Shown: piece after piece, positions 1 to 12,400 of the stretch
Layout: every line of letters starts with the position of its first letter
Numbering within the stretch: the stretch's first letter is position 1
From: Entonaema liquescens
Taxonomy: Eukaryota > Ascomycota > Sordariomycetes > Xylariales > Xylariaceae
DNA length: 64,000 nucleotides
Direction: 5' to 3'
Assembly: GCA_902805475.1 (NCBI GenBank)
Contig: CADCSX010000025.1
Location: 248,001 to 312,000, forward strand
Notes under the pieces: model-generated
Databases searched by the model: none
Told to the model about the DNA's origin: nothing
What the model saw: only the letters and a program-made list of their open reading frames with translations
Translations under genes and position numbers: made by a program

Positions 1-3000
1 GACCCTCGCTGAAATTAGGGATAGATCCAGAATTAGAAACTCATTTTCGGCGATAAATATGCTATTGGTCGGAAGACATGTCCTGCACCGAGAAGTTAGA
101 CAGCGCAAACGTGGGGAGCTGATCCCATCTGATTGCAACGCAACTTTCTACCGTTGGTCCCAATCTGCGAGGTCGGACAGGATTAGATCTACTTACATCT
201 CATGCAAGAGCTCTGACTATGAGTGACACTACTCCCGTGTGATGACTATTTGGACCCTTGCAGTTCATGTAAAGTGAATTGCGACGATTTAGTAACGTAT
301 CGCAAATACCTTGCCCTCTATTCTATAGGTTGTAGCCATTGGAGACGAGCGGCAGAGTTTTAGAATACCCCTAGACAATGAGGGATTTGGCGATATGCCG
401 TACTGGCGAAATCTGCCAAAAATATCGTAAGAGAATAGAGCTTATTGAGCTGATAGCTAGACAGATTATACTATAACGAATGACTAGGGTAGTTCAAACC
501 CTTCGGCATTCTTGTTAGGTTTTCATGTTTTCCTCGTCGTTGATAAATGCGATATTCACGCTATTTCAAATGCCCCAAATTGCTACCCGTATGTCCCTGT
601 ATTTGTTGACGCCTCCAACTGCACTACGTTAGTAAAGGTGGGCTTGATGTTACCTATCTTAGATAAGTATGCCTTTCACTTTCACTATTACATTCAACAT
701 ATATCAAAATCTAACTTCGGGAGCTACTTGTTTCTCTCATCATTCATTATAGCGGGGCGACTTCGACGATGCTTAAGTAGCGATGCTTATGGGCTGCCTC
801 TGAACTGTGGTTTCGATACCGAGAAGTGTACACAAGTTAAGTATACCGTTAACTGGTGACTATATCAATTAGGTAGGCTACTTTCCATGTTGCTGCCTTA
901 AAGCGATCGATGTGTTGCATATAATACCCCAAGCTTATTCATCATTTTGTAGGTGGGAAGAAATGGCTGTAACGACGCGTAACCTCGGCTATCGTTTTCT
1001 ATATAGCTGATACTGGACAATAAACCTCATATAATATATGAAGAACTTATCACGTCCAAAATTTTTTTTGGCTGGAGGTGACGTAGGTATGCTTTGACGA
1101 GGCTTATATCCCCCAATTTTGAGGCAGTGAGGTGGCGATGTGAGATTTAGACTACGAGAACTTGGACGTCGCATTGCTTTCAATGTGCAAGGAAATGTTT
1201 CAAGTAGGATTAAAGCCGGTTGTAGATCCCCGACAGATACAATAGCGGTTCCGAGGTCATACTCCAGTTATAGTAGCCTCCGTAGTATAAATTATATTTA
1301 TTGTTGTTTGTGATAATCGATTACTTATGGTGGTGTGGCAGATGGAGGATGATTGAAGGAGGTTGACTCGAGAATGATGATTGGCTAAAACAGATAGAGC
1401 CAATGGGTTCTCGGATTGTGTACCTAGGTACAGTGTCCAACCTACCTAAATCTGGCAGGTAGCAAGTACATTTATGTAAATTTGTAGTTACCTTAGTCTC
1501 TAATGCGCTACGTGTGATTGGACGGCAGCATGAACCTTCAGCTAAGTTAGGTCTAAATGCACCAACGGCCCGAGTAAAGCCATAGGTGCAAATGGGAACG
1601 ACCTATCAATTATATTTTTATCTTGCCCTATTAGACTCAGTTGAGCCCTATCAAACTACCTTCTCTTAATATGATTTTACTGCCCTACCAACTTGCTAGC
1701 TTACCGCCCCTAGCTCCGGGGTCGCACCGCATGGTTGGCGAGCGCTATGTCCTCTAATAGACGACGATTCGCAATCAAGCTTTTCAACCGGTCTTGGATG
1801 GGTAGTAAAATAAGTAAAATAAGTAGTGGCCCGCAGGAAGTGATATTGACTGGTGCTACCTCGAAGGAGCGCGTGATGGCGAATGCGGCTACAGGTACCG
1901 TCCGTGTTGTCTTCTAGAAGCAATACCCTGCCAGACCTTCCGCTCTGGTTGGATCATGGAGGTGGTGGCCGACATAGTTGGCCAATCCTGTCAGGGGCAA
2001 TGTACAAATATTGCAACCGCAGATCTCCAACTTACTGGAGTACTACGTGGTGAGGGTGTGTTGCAGTAGAACTTGCATATCAGAATCGACACTCGACCGA
2101 GTGGACGACAGCGGTGAGAAAATTGAATTGACGATGGGCTATCAACAAATTGATCGTGAGCATTCTAGTCGCAATTGGACAAACAGGCTAATCTCGATCT
2201 ACTACCAGGACGGGAGCTTGGATCGCCTAACTTCCCCCTGCTAGATCATCAAGTTGGCGGGCTGGACGATGGGAAGTGCGATTCGCGTTCCGACTAGAGC
2301 GCAGCATTGATCGTATTGGTTGTCCACGTTGTCCGAAATTTCACATATTATGCGGATGGTAGAGTCGACCAAGCTTGTAAGGAACAATATGCTGACCATC
2401 GGAAACTGTCGAACTTGGCATGTAACCTCTTTCCATCTTCGGTATGAGTCGATGGTCAATCATATATCTAACCGCGGGAGTAGACGGTGCATAGTGAGTT
2501 GCGGTCAGAAAACTCCATGCTCGTCATCGCGTATTAATTGGCGCAACAAGAAAAAAAAAAGAACTTAAGCAGGCCAGGGTCTAGGAAAACTCTGCTTCTA
2601 CTACAAAAGGAATCCCGAATTTAATCGCACCTATATAAGTTATTTTATGTCTAAACAAAACAAAGAAAAAAAAAAAACCCTCTTTGTTTCTGGGGATTTA
2701 TTATACTGAACACGACACTGCCGTATACCTACCTAACATGTAAACATGTATGTACGTACATTAGGTACCCAGGTACCTTGCAGTTCGGCAGGATCGCTGT
2801 TTGGTTGATACATCTATGTTGAAGCCGGAAAGGGTTACCGTAACTTGAATTTTTACTCTGCAACCTGTCTTCGCCAACACGTCCTCATGGACATCCATCC
2901 TCTCCGTCTCCAACTGCACTTGCGTATATCACTTTCGACAAAGGCTTCTAGACATTGGTCGTCCAAATACGTATATTAATTTGCAATTTGGCATATCGTG

Positions 3001-3423
3001 AATACCACTCGCCTGAGCATTCGCGTATTCCACTACATTATCTCTATATGTAATTATAGAAATATGAAATACCTGGTTAATGTCTATTTTTTTTTTATTT
3101 TTTTTTTCTCAGGCGGTGCACGTCATCAGTACATCTGTAGGTACGTACATATGTAGATTAGGCGAATGACTTCAATCACATGTCTCCATATATTGCCCCG
3201 CCACGGAGAAGTACTAGTGGATTCTAAGTTCGCATTCACACACACAAAACAACACGACGCCCCCATAAGAAACTTTCTGTCCTGTTTTTTTCTATTCCCC
3301 TCCCACCTAGAGAAGAAATAGAAATATACAACAATACTTTAGTTCCCAATCGGTTTCTTTGAGAACACACTCCCCTTGTGTGTTATTTTTATTGGCATTG
3401 CCATTGTGGTTTTTTTTTTAGAT
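1..3423. other. Gene-poor left end
   Basis: No gene is recognised. Short overlapping open frames occur between about 1700 and 2570 on both strands, but they match no family I know, carry no domain signature and are not linked by convincing splice sites. The stretch holds homopolymer runs (A-runs near 2550 and 2665, T-runs near 3088-3109) and several copies of a CCTAGG-centred palindrome such as TACCTAGGTA at 1421-1430. The last part, from 3183 on, already lacks any ATG on the plus strand and probably belongs to the promoter of the ornithine decarboxylase gene. Confidence 0.6.
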
Positions 3424-3431
3424 TATATAAA
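3424..3431 (+). promoter_or_regulatory. TATA-like box upstream of ornithine decarboxylase
   Basis: The octamer TATATAAA stands about 590 nt before the ODC start codon, downstream of a T-run. If it is the TATA element, transcription would begin around 3455-3465 and the leader would be roughly 560 nt long. This is inference from sequence only. Confidence 0.4.
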
Positions 3432-3459
3432 CCTCTTTCCACGTCCACGAGAATCTACC

Positions 3460-4021
3460 TCGATCGACTCCGTTGACTGCGCTATCGCAAAGCTTTTTAA
3501 AGCTTCATTCCTATTTCGACTTGCCTTTGGTCTTCTCAAAGGCAATCCAGTTACCACGGCTCCCGCAGCCGTTAGCTTCGTCTCTGATCAAGATTTCAGT
3601 CTGCGAAAGACTTTCCATATCATCAACTCGAGACCACCTCCACATACTTCTGCTGAAGTCGCTTAAAGAAACACGAACGCTCATCTCGCCCGACAATACA
3701 CCCCACCAAGATCCTTTCTTCTCACCAACCCATCAGCTGCCGCATAGGACGAGTTCTGAGGTTCTTCCTCTAATCGAGGGAGAGTCGAGGAGACCTCGTC
3801 AGATCGCTTCGGGATCAGGAAGCTACCGTTTTCGACCCCCCTAATATCCGCTTGGAGGACAACGTTCCTAGTTTCTTGACTCTTAATAAAATAATCTCTA
3901 TCCACTTTTTTGGATAGTTTAAACTACGAGAGCTCCTTGTGAGATCCCATACCTACCGAACTCCCACGAGATTCATCGCTACTCCCCCGATCGGTATTTT
4001 CCACCGCTAAAATCGAGGGAT
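3460..4021 (+). promoter_or_regulatory. Probable long AUG-free 5' leader of ornithine decarboxylase
   Basis: There is no ATG in any plus-strand frame from 3183 to the ODC start at 4022, although about a dozen would be expected by chance in 839 nt. That is the pattern of a long transcribed leader kept clear of upstream start codons. From memory, the Neurospora crassa ODC mRNA (spe-1) also has a leader of more than 500 nt, and its abundance responds to polyamines. Two open frames pass through this region (3376-3666 and 3473-3844), but both begin at non-ATG codons and are not credible genes. The 5' end shown is approximate. Confidence 0.5.
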
Positions 4022-5429
4022 ATGGTTATGGCAACAGCCGCCGTCGAACGCTTTGCACCATATCATTTTGATAATCATATTCTGAGGAAGAATTTCTTCT
4101 CCGATCAACACCATCAACACAATGGCGCCGTAATTGCTAAGCAGTTGATTGGCGATGCCCTTCGCCAGCGTGTTGAAAATATTGACCATGAGTCTTGTGA
4201 ACCGGGAGATGAGGACACCTTTTTTGTGGGCGATCTTGGCGAGGTCTACCGCCAGCACATGAGATGGAAGAAAAATCTTCCACGTGTAAAGCCATTCTAC
4301 GGTACGTCTTAACTAAATTTTAACCCGATTTGCTCGTGACTTAATACTAATATTTTCCACAGCTGTGAAGTGCAACCCGGACCCCAAGGTTATCCAGCTC
4401 CTTGCTGGATTGGGCACCGGTTTTGATTGTGCTTCCAAATCCGAGATTGAGCAGGTCCTGAATTTGGGTATCGATCCAGCTCGCATTATCTATGCTCAGC
4501 CATGCAAGACAAACTCTTACGTGCGCTACGTCGCCAACCGAGGCGTCAAGCAGATGACTTTCGACAATGCTGATGAGCTACGCAAAATCGCGAAGCTCTT
4601 TCCTGATGCCGAGTTATTCCTGCGCATTCTGACCGACGATTCTTCAAGTCTCTGTCGGTTGAGCTTGAAGTTCGGTGCATCCCTCGATTCCACCGACGAG
4701 CTTCTGGCACTTGCCAAAGAACTTGGGTTGAACGTTGTCGGCGTGAGCTTTCACGTAGGATCGGGGGCGTCTGACCCACTCGCCTTCCTCAAAGCCGTTC
4801 GAGACGCTGACACCGTATTCAAACAAGCTTACGCTCATGGCTTTGACTTGCACACACTCGATGTCGGTGGGGGGTTCAGTGGTGATACCTTCGAGGACAT
4901 GGCCCGCGTTCTCCGTGATGCGCTGGATGAGTACTTCCCACCTCACATTCATATCATCGCCGAGCCTGGTCGTTACTATGTTTCCTCAGCATTTACTATT
5001 GCTTGCAACATCATAGCTCGCCGCACCATTGATAATCCGGTCACGGGTGAAACCAGCTACATGGCCTACATCAACGATGGACTCTATGGGAACTTCAGTA
5101 GCATTATGTTTGACCACCAACACCCGGTTGCTAAGGTATTGCGATCATCCAATCAAACATACTACAATACTGTGCTTGCCGATAACCTCTCCGATGGTGA
5201 CAAAGCCGGCATTGAGTATTCAATCTGGGGACCTACTTGTGATGGTATTGACCGCATCACTGAGAGTATCCGTTTCCCCCACGAACTGAATGTGGGCGAC
5301 TGGCTGTACTTTGAGGATATGGGTGCTTATACCAAGTGCTCGGCTACCAAATTCAACGGCTTTAGCGACAGTCACGATGTCATCTATGTTTGCAGCGAAC
5401 CCGGCGCCAGAGCTCTCTTGGATCTATAG
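4022..5429 (+). CDS. Ornithine decarboxylase
   Basis: This enzyme decarboxylates ornithine to putrescine, the first committed step of polyamine synthesis in the cytosol. It has two exons, 4022-4301 and 4363-5429. The 61-nt intron has a GTACGT donor and a TACTAA-like branch site, and splicing restores the motif PFYAVKCN, whose Lys (about residue 96) binds pyridoxal phosphate. Other family marks are FHVGSG, the glycine loop GGGFSG, AEPGRYY and the active-site cysteine in WGPTCDGID. The product is 448 residues, normal for fungal ODC (spe-1/SPE1 type). The start is the first ATG after the AUG-free leader; a second ATG lies two codons on. Regulation by polyamines is known for the family and is not visible here beyond the leader. 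Confidence 0.95.
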
Positions 5430-7525
5430 ATTCATATCTTAACGATCATGAGGCAGTCCTCGCCAGTGGAGCGATGGAGCAAAGAGCTATAAAAGTTAGA
5501 TGTGGTTTTTCTTTTAGAGCATAGACTTAATAGTGATTTGGTTATCACTATCCCAGAAGGGACTATCTTCCCATTCGTATTACCCTATTTATAGACTCAG
5601 TTTCCCCGGCTAATACCGGTGCATATAGAAAAAAAAAAAAAAAAAGATCGCCCTCGGCAACGATACACACCTAGTGGTTTTTCATCAAAATAGTGCATGA
5701 TTCATTACCAGTGAACCCAAATCTTGACCCAGTTAGATGTGAAGCCAGTCAAGTCCGCACCAAATCTATAGAATTCTAAATTAAATACCTAGAATCTTGA
5801 AGGGAAGGATATCAGTTATGAGTATCGCTTCTTATATTGTTTAATCCACCTCTCACATCGACTCTACTACATACTACTCGATATCAATAAATATAGGGTT
5901 TACCATATTAATTCATCGATGGTGCCGATAATCTTAGGCAAGTAGTCCGCGTCTCCCCCTTTTTATTGGAACCCTAATCTCCAAACAGGTAAACCATATC
6001 TCAGCCTCAGCTCTAGCATAAGGGTTCAGGAAACCCATTTCTCAGGTCTCGGCCAACCATATAAAGCTGGTAGCAATTCGACGCCCCCCCGCAACCTGCT
6101 CGGAAAGTCGGTGACAATTACTTACCAACTACTTGCAACTTTGCTGGTTTTTCTTTCATGGAATCACACACGAGCCGCATTGTGTATATTTCCTACGATG
6201 ATTGTCTTATGGGTACGGCCGATATCCTCGTTCGTAGCACTACCTAGCGAGAACGCCGGCGTGGTTTGCTCTTGAATATTATCAGGACTTTAGATGAGAC
6301 ATCCAGGGCAAATGATGCTTTCAATATGCATAGTTATGGGCTCTCATGGTCATTTTTAGAAATATTTGCAGAACAATGCATTTGTTTTCATGCCTCTTAG
6401 TTCCATCCTGCAATACAAAGGTTATATTTGTGCTCTTCTTGTAAGGGCCTAGCTACGTATAGGTTCCCTGCTCTCATCGTGGCGGCGCTGGATTTTAATC
6501 AAGCCAATCACATGACTAGCCTCTACACGCTGGTAATAGTACAACTAGCCATATTTTCCAGTAGCAATTTGCTCATAAGATTAATTCCCACCACATAATG
6601 TAATTGTATACAGGACAAGGACCACCAAGGTATCTTCAGTATGTAAGTGTTTTCCTACTTACCTAGGCAGGATACAACTCGGACGTATTCTACTCTTTAT
6701 AAATCCTGGGTGAACAACTACAAGGACAACTTAGGCACTTATATACACCCACAGGATGGAGAAGTTGATGTGTACTTGTGACATATAAATTGTAAATCAG
6801 AATATATCATGCCCATAAAAAAGCAGAACGGGAGACCCCGGCGTTGATGTTTGGTCACCGCTTGTAGATGGGCCTTGACGAAGTGCGCCAGTTATATGCA
6901 TCTATGTACATGGACTACATAAAGGTACCTACCTAGGTAATTGGTATTTACATGCACTAGCCTTCAAAGACAGTGCATTGTATGAAGGCAGTGAAGCAAG
7001 TACAACTGGTCCTGACGTTCTTTCCCTTCTCATGGTTGCTTTACGGGCATGGCCTAAGTGAATCTAGCGTATCAATTTCGGGTGCATGTGGTCAAAGTAG
7101 TTAGGTACGTCAAATTTTCTTGCTTGATTTACTGTGTAGGTTTGGTAATATGGCAGTCGCCGTAACTGTGATTATCGGTTTGGGAAACTACGCATTCACT
7201 TAGGCTTAGGTATCCGAGCAAGTGCTGGGTCTAATCAGGAAAACAGCTCACTTTTTTGCTTCTACTTACCTTTGTAACGAGAGCAGCTGCTTCCTTAAAG
7301 ATTTAGATTGGCATCTGCTACCTGATAATAAGGTTGGTTGCCGAGCAGCGTCCTCCTTAACAAAGGAATTGTGCGCAGATTCCATTAGTTCTAGATAAGG
7401 TACCTGCCTATTCATGGTTAGGCAATAACGTTGTTTCCTAACAGCTCCAATCATACCGTGATAGTAGGAAGGTGCACACAGCCCGCCGTTTCCCTCTGTA
7501 CACATCTAGAGCCTCAGATATTTTC
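5430..7525. other. Intergenic, no gene seen
   Basis: About 2.1 kb without a recognisable gene on either strand. It contains the ODC 3' flank, a run of 17 A at about 5629-5645 and another TACCTAGGTA palindrome at 6930-6939. Short open frames are non-ATG and have no similarity that I recognise. Confidence 0.55.
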
Positions 7526-7533
7526 TATATAAA
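7526..7533 (+). promoter_or_regulatory. TATA-like box of the small secreted protein gene
   Basis: TATATAAA lies 171 nt before the start codon. It is followed by a C/A-rich leader with four CCACAT-type hexamers in tandem (about 7577-7601) and two copies of CAACACTAC. C/A- and CT-rich leaders like this are common on strongly expressed fungal genes. Confidence 0.5.
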
Positions 7534-7703
7534 CATAGGGACCTCCCCCCAATCTTTCTCCCAATTCCTAACTTGTCCACATCCACATCCACATCCACAT
7601 TCACTTCTCATCTCTCCATCCCACACCCAACACTACCAACACTACCAACATACCACCTCTTCACATCTTTACATCATACTCTAGCAACTCTCCATCAATA
7701 AAG

Positions 7704-8347
7704 ATGAAGGTCTTCTCCGTCCTCACCTTTGCCTCGCCCATTGCGGCCGCTGCTCTTGGTCGAGCTGTGACTCCCACTACCGACCAGGCTAACAGCACTT
7801 TCGCTGAGGTTAGTTCCCAATTCCTAACCCTAACTTCTCATCCTTGAAATAAAGTTACTTGGAAATTTCTAACATTGATTTCTATAATAGCTTGATGACA
7901 TCCAGGTCCTCTGCGGTGTTCCTGGCCCCCAGAACGAGCTGCTTGCTACAGCCTATAGCTACCCCATTGGCGAGCTTCTCAGCGCTGCAGGCAAGACCAT
8001 TCACGTTGACGCCGGCCCAGGCAACTGCAAGCAGGCAGCCTGTGGCTCCAAGAGCGGAGCAGGTGTCATCCTCTGCAACGACGAGAAGAAGGGCGTCGAT
8101 CTGTTGTACTCGGATGTTGTAAGTAATACTTTTCCCCAATATCCGATTCCATTTCTGGGAGTGGTAAAAAGTAACTAACTTAATTTTCCAGGGCTTCTTT
8201 GCCCAACAGGTCTACAACAAGTGCAAGCACCGTCGTGATGACACCGACTACGTCGAGAATGGCCAGGCTTTCTGCCCTGATGGCTGGAACGTCATCCTGA
8301 CTGACGTTGGCAGCGACTGTCACGCCGATCCCATCCCGGATAACTAA
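7704..8347 (+). CDS. Small secreted cysteine-containing protein, family not recognised
   Basis: Three exons (7704-7808, 7891-8118, 8192-8347) give 162 residues. The first 18-20 residues are a typical signal peptide (MKVFSVLTFASPIAAAALG), so the product is probably exported. The mature part has seven cysteines (VLC, GNC, AAC, ILC, NKC, AFC, SDC), an odd number, so one may stay free or pair between molecules. A GCKQ-like block, GNCKQAACGSKSGAG, is followed by a hydrophobic stretch. Intron donors are GTTAGT and GTAAGT. An alternative in-frame acceptor 15 nt into exon 2 (after CATCCAG) would remove five residues. A TATA box and a pyrimidine/CA-rich leader precede it. Function is unknown; an effector-like or cell-surface role is only a guess. 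Confidence 0.75.
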
Positions 8348-9492
8348 GTTGCCTGACTACTCCTCCATCTTAGGGGATATCCATCCGGCCATCTCTTACT
8401 TGGTGGTATTCGGAAAATAGTGCAGTTTACGAGTTTTCTCCTCTATTAGTTGCAGGTTGATTTACGACCGACAATTTCGAGTTGATAGCATTGGTCATAT
8501 TTGACCTGGACATGGTACCTACTTTAGTTAGGGAACGTCCCAGCACTGAATAAATCCACGATAAGTTTTCGTAATCTGCTAGTTCACTTCTTTCTTGTGA
8601 TAACCTCTCTTTTTCGTGATATGTTTGTAGAAAGTAAGAGCCTTTGATATTTTTTAAGCTAAGAATTATACATCAGCTCGCTTACATCTCATGGTGTTGA
8701 TATGAGTGCGTATCTTGGTTGATTATTGTAAAGCTCATTGTAGGAAACATAATTTTGCTATAAGCAAGATTCAAGAATAAGGGTGGATAAACCGGCCTAT
8801 ATACATAGGTAGGTAAGTACTTTATTATACCTTGTTGTGATTAACCGTAAATTTGCTATGAGTGTTGACAGTTACCTAACACACCTAGGTAGGCTGGCAG
8901 TATGGTCACCTTGGATGAAAGGTTTGGGTTCATTTAAAATTGGATTGAGATTATGTTCATGATCGTCTCATCATGAGTGAAGTAATGTATCTAGTTCACA
9001 ATTACCTGTTGACTGAGTGTATAAGACCGGTTACCGATTGCGTCACGAGAGTTTAGACACCCCTCATATAATACTACCGCTTACATAAGCTCCAGTTATC
9101 TTAAATTCTTTTTTCGTAATCAGGCTCTCACGAAGATTTGAATTTTATATAATTCACATTTTATGTAAAAGTATAACTCCAGTTAACGAAGGTGTATTAA
9201 TGCTAAGAGGCTGAAGAGTTAAAGTATGAGCAATTCAGATGTTAGGTACTTTGGTACCTGACATAATCTAGATACGCTACGTCCTTTGTACATTAGCGCA
9301 AACCTTAAATTGCGTCATATGATGGCGCGTTTGTCTCGTGTGGTGAGTGGAAGCTTTATTAGAACTAGGGTACGTACTCGCCTTTGTCCAAACTGCCTGA
9401 AAAGTCTCGCTTTAATTGATTCACGGTTCCGCACCGCGACTTTTCAACCCGCGTTCACACAAAACCGCGATGCAACCTCATGCATTGTCGGC
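8348..9492. other. Intergenic, no gene seen
   Basis: This spacer is AT-rich at 8600-9250 and has a partial CCTAGGTA motif near 8884. The frame of the next gene stays open upstream to 9286 with an in-frame ATG pair at 9319 and 9322, so the true start of that gene could lie here instead of at 9493. Confidence 0.5.
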
Positions 9493-12400
9493 ATGGCTCG
9501 TACTGCCGCGAAATCAGTTGCCGCTGCAGAAAAGCGCATCATTGCTGGCGACAATGAAAGCCAGGATAGTCAAGATATGTTAGAGATGCACATGCTACGG
9601 CATGGAGTGGGTGTGGTGAGTGGCGTTCCGCGCATTGCTTTTTCTTGGTAGTAGAATGATCAGCACCGGGTTTTTCTTTGGTCTAACCACCACCAAAATA
9701 GTTGAGTAGTTCGCCTGCGCCTATGCAGCAGCCACCCTATCAATCGAAACGAACTCCTATCGCGGCAGGCATCGAATCAACAAAAGCAAATATTTCCCAT
9801 TTCATTAATTACTCGAGAAAGGCGTCTGAAGTAGCCGAGGTACGTATAATACATGCGCATTCTTTCATTGTTACGTTGGTCGCAGATTTGGGAGCCTTGA
9901 TTTTGGCAAGGGTGGCACTGATCCGATTGCATCCCACTAGCGACAGCCGCAAAACGCGTTGAACGCGCTCATTGAACAGAGTGCTGAGGTCAATTCTATG
10001 AAGCAATCTAGTCAGACGCGACCAAACTCCAATTCGTCGGTATCGCACTCCCCCAACCTACCGTCAACTTTAGAACCCGAAGAGCTTGGCCCGGTTTCTA
10101 TCCAATCAATATGCGACAATACCATATCTGCAGTTGAGCAATCTACTCGGCTGATTATAAATGATGCACTGCCTACTCTTCAACAATTAGATACATCGAA
10201 TGGAAGAATGAGAGAAATGTCGTCAGAGTCGCCGACGCAATCAAACGATGGACGTAGTTACGAACAATACAACGACAATTCGGAGCCGCAATCAATATCA
10301 CAGGCAAGCAGCGTTCGCGAACACCCCACTCTTCAAGAAGACGACACAGGGTTCTTAAATTTTAGGCGTACTCATTACGATATACCGGACTCTATACCCG
10401 AAGGAAACGAAGAAGAAGCCGAGATAGATGTTGCCAGCAATGCTGATAAGAAGTCACAACTGACATCGGAAGCGCCTGGGGCGAGTGATCATTATGCAGC
10501 GCCTCCCGAGACACCCTCAATAACCCAAAAATTATTCCAGCACCATGGGGATGAGGCCCAGTTAATTCCCCCATCGCAGCTTTTCGGGCAGACACAATGG
10601 ACTTCGGCAGTACGAAAAGCCAGTCCCACGTCGTCTCGTCCATCTCCTGATGTCTTTAACCAAAATACAATCTCACCTAACCCAGTCGCATCGTCTCCCC
10701 TAAAACACAAGGGGCTTAGAACTTCACCCACTCGTGCTTTCACATCGAGTCCGACATTCCCTGGGATCTCATCTCGTCCATCGGATGAAAAGACACCATC
10801 TGTCCCGACGAATAGTCACGAGGATGAGGGCACTAATCAAAGAAACGTCGAGGAAACCCCACTCCCTCACTTTGAAGTGTCTAGACGAAGAGCTGTGCTA
10901 GAACCAATCAGCGAGTATAAATCGTTTCGTAAGCGAAGCTTGGAAACTGAGGCAACCGACCCTTCTAGTCAAGTCCACGAGAATTCGGACTCGGAATCTG
11001 AAGCCGATTTGATTGCGCAACGACGTCGTCTGGCTAGGTTAAAGCAGGAAAAGGCTAGCAAATCATTCCCGTCTGTCAGTCTCCCTCGTTCAGGTGCACG
11101 CAACCACAACGGTGATAATGTGGAAGTGCCATCAACTAGCCGCTTTAAGTCATTTCAGGGTCGAAACAGAACGAGTACAGAGCAATATCTAGCACAGGAC
11201 TACAGTGAAATGGCAACCGATAGCAAATCGCAGGAAACAGTTGCAGACTCCCAAGAGCATCTTGTACCACAGCAGCATACCAAAGTTGACCCCAAGATAA
11301 TCAGTGATTCTAACGAAAAAGGCATTGACGATACTGGAGATCTTAATGTCATTGATATTTCGAAATCCCGGGCCCCTCTGTCTAATATGGAATATAGAGA
11401 GACTATTCCTGAAACTAGTCCTCCGGGCACTTCTGTAGAGCCACCAAAATTCTCAGATGATGGAGTGGGCCTTTATTCTAGCTCTAGATCTGAGACTGAA
11501 ACTCTCCCACTTCCAGCTTTATCAAGCGATATAAATTCCACAAAGGAGCAAAAAGGATCCAGCGCACCCCCGAATATTACAGACCAGCCTTCATTGGCAT
11601 CCAAGGGCCGAAAACCTAAACCTACTAGAGGGCAGTCTGTGTTGGTCTCTTCACCTTCTATAGTTCTCGCATCCACTCCACAGAGTGCAATCCGCCAATC
11701 AAGGCCGAAGGATGTGGTTACCCCGTCATCTACCGGAGGTGATGTGCCGCCCGCGTCAGACCCGAAGACAGGAACGTCAACTTTATCAGCTCTATCAGCC
11801 ACTCCAAGTATGTCGTCAAGTATAACGCCCAGTACAGATCCCGGTGTCGGGCTCGAAGAAGTTGAAAGACGCAGCTCATCACCAGCCGTAATGAAAGCGC
11901 AACGCCGAGGAAGACAATCTCTTCCGTCTTCACTACCTCAAATCAAGACATTTTCACGTTCTAGGGAAAGTCTAAGAAGATCGACGCGTTATAGTTCGGT
12001 ATCAACCGACGAATTGGCTAGGTCACCATTGTCTACGTCTGACAAGAGCGAGCGAAAACCGCCCATCCGAAAACTTGCGAGACAGTCTATTGCCAATCAG
12101 GATCTACTCCAGGGTTCGACGGCAAATCAGGGTATCTTCAAGGGGATGGTATTTGCTCTCTCGTTCCAAGGACCCCAGACTCGGAAGAGCAAAGGGAAAC
12201 CTACGGATAGAGCTAATATCGAACGTATGATTCGGCAAGAAGGTGGCAAAATTCTCCCAGATGGTTTTGACGAGCTTTTCAGATTTGATTCATTCCAAGC
12301 CACGGGGAGCAGCATATCTTCTCGTGACTTATCCAGCTCTTTAACACTTCTCAATCGAGATACTGGATTTACAGCTTTAATAGCTGATGGGCATTCTCGC

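Noticed and set aside
1696..2568. Cluster of overlapping open frames as a gene
   Set aside because: Most begin at non-ATG codons, no domain is recognisable, and splice sites do not join them into a sensible protein.
3376..3844. Two open frames before ornithine decarboxylase as small genes
   Set aside because: Neither begins at ATG and the whole region is free of ATG; it fits an untranslated leader.
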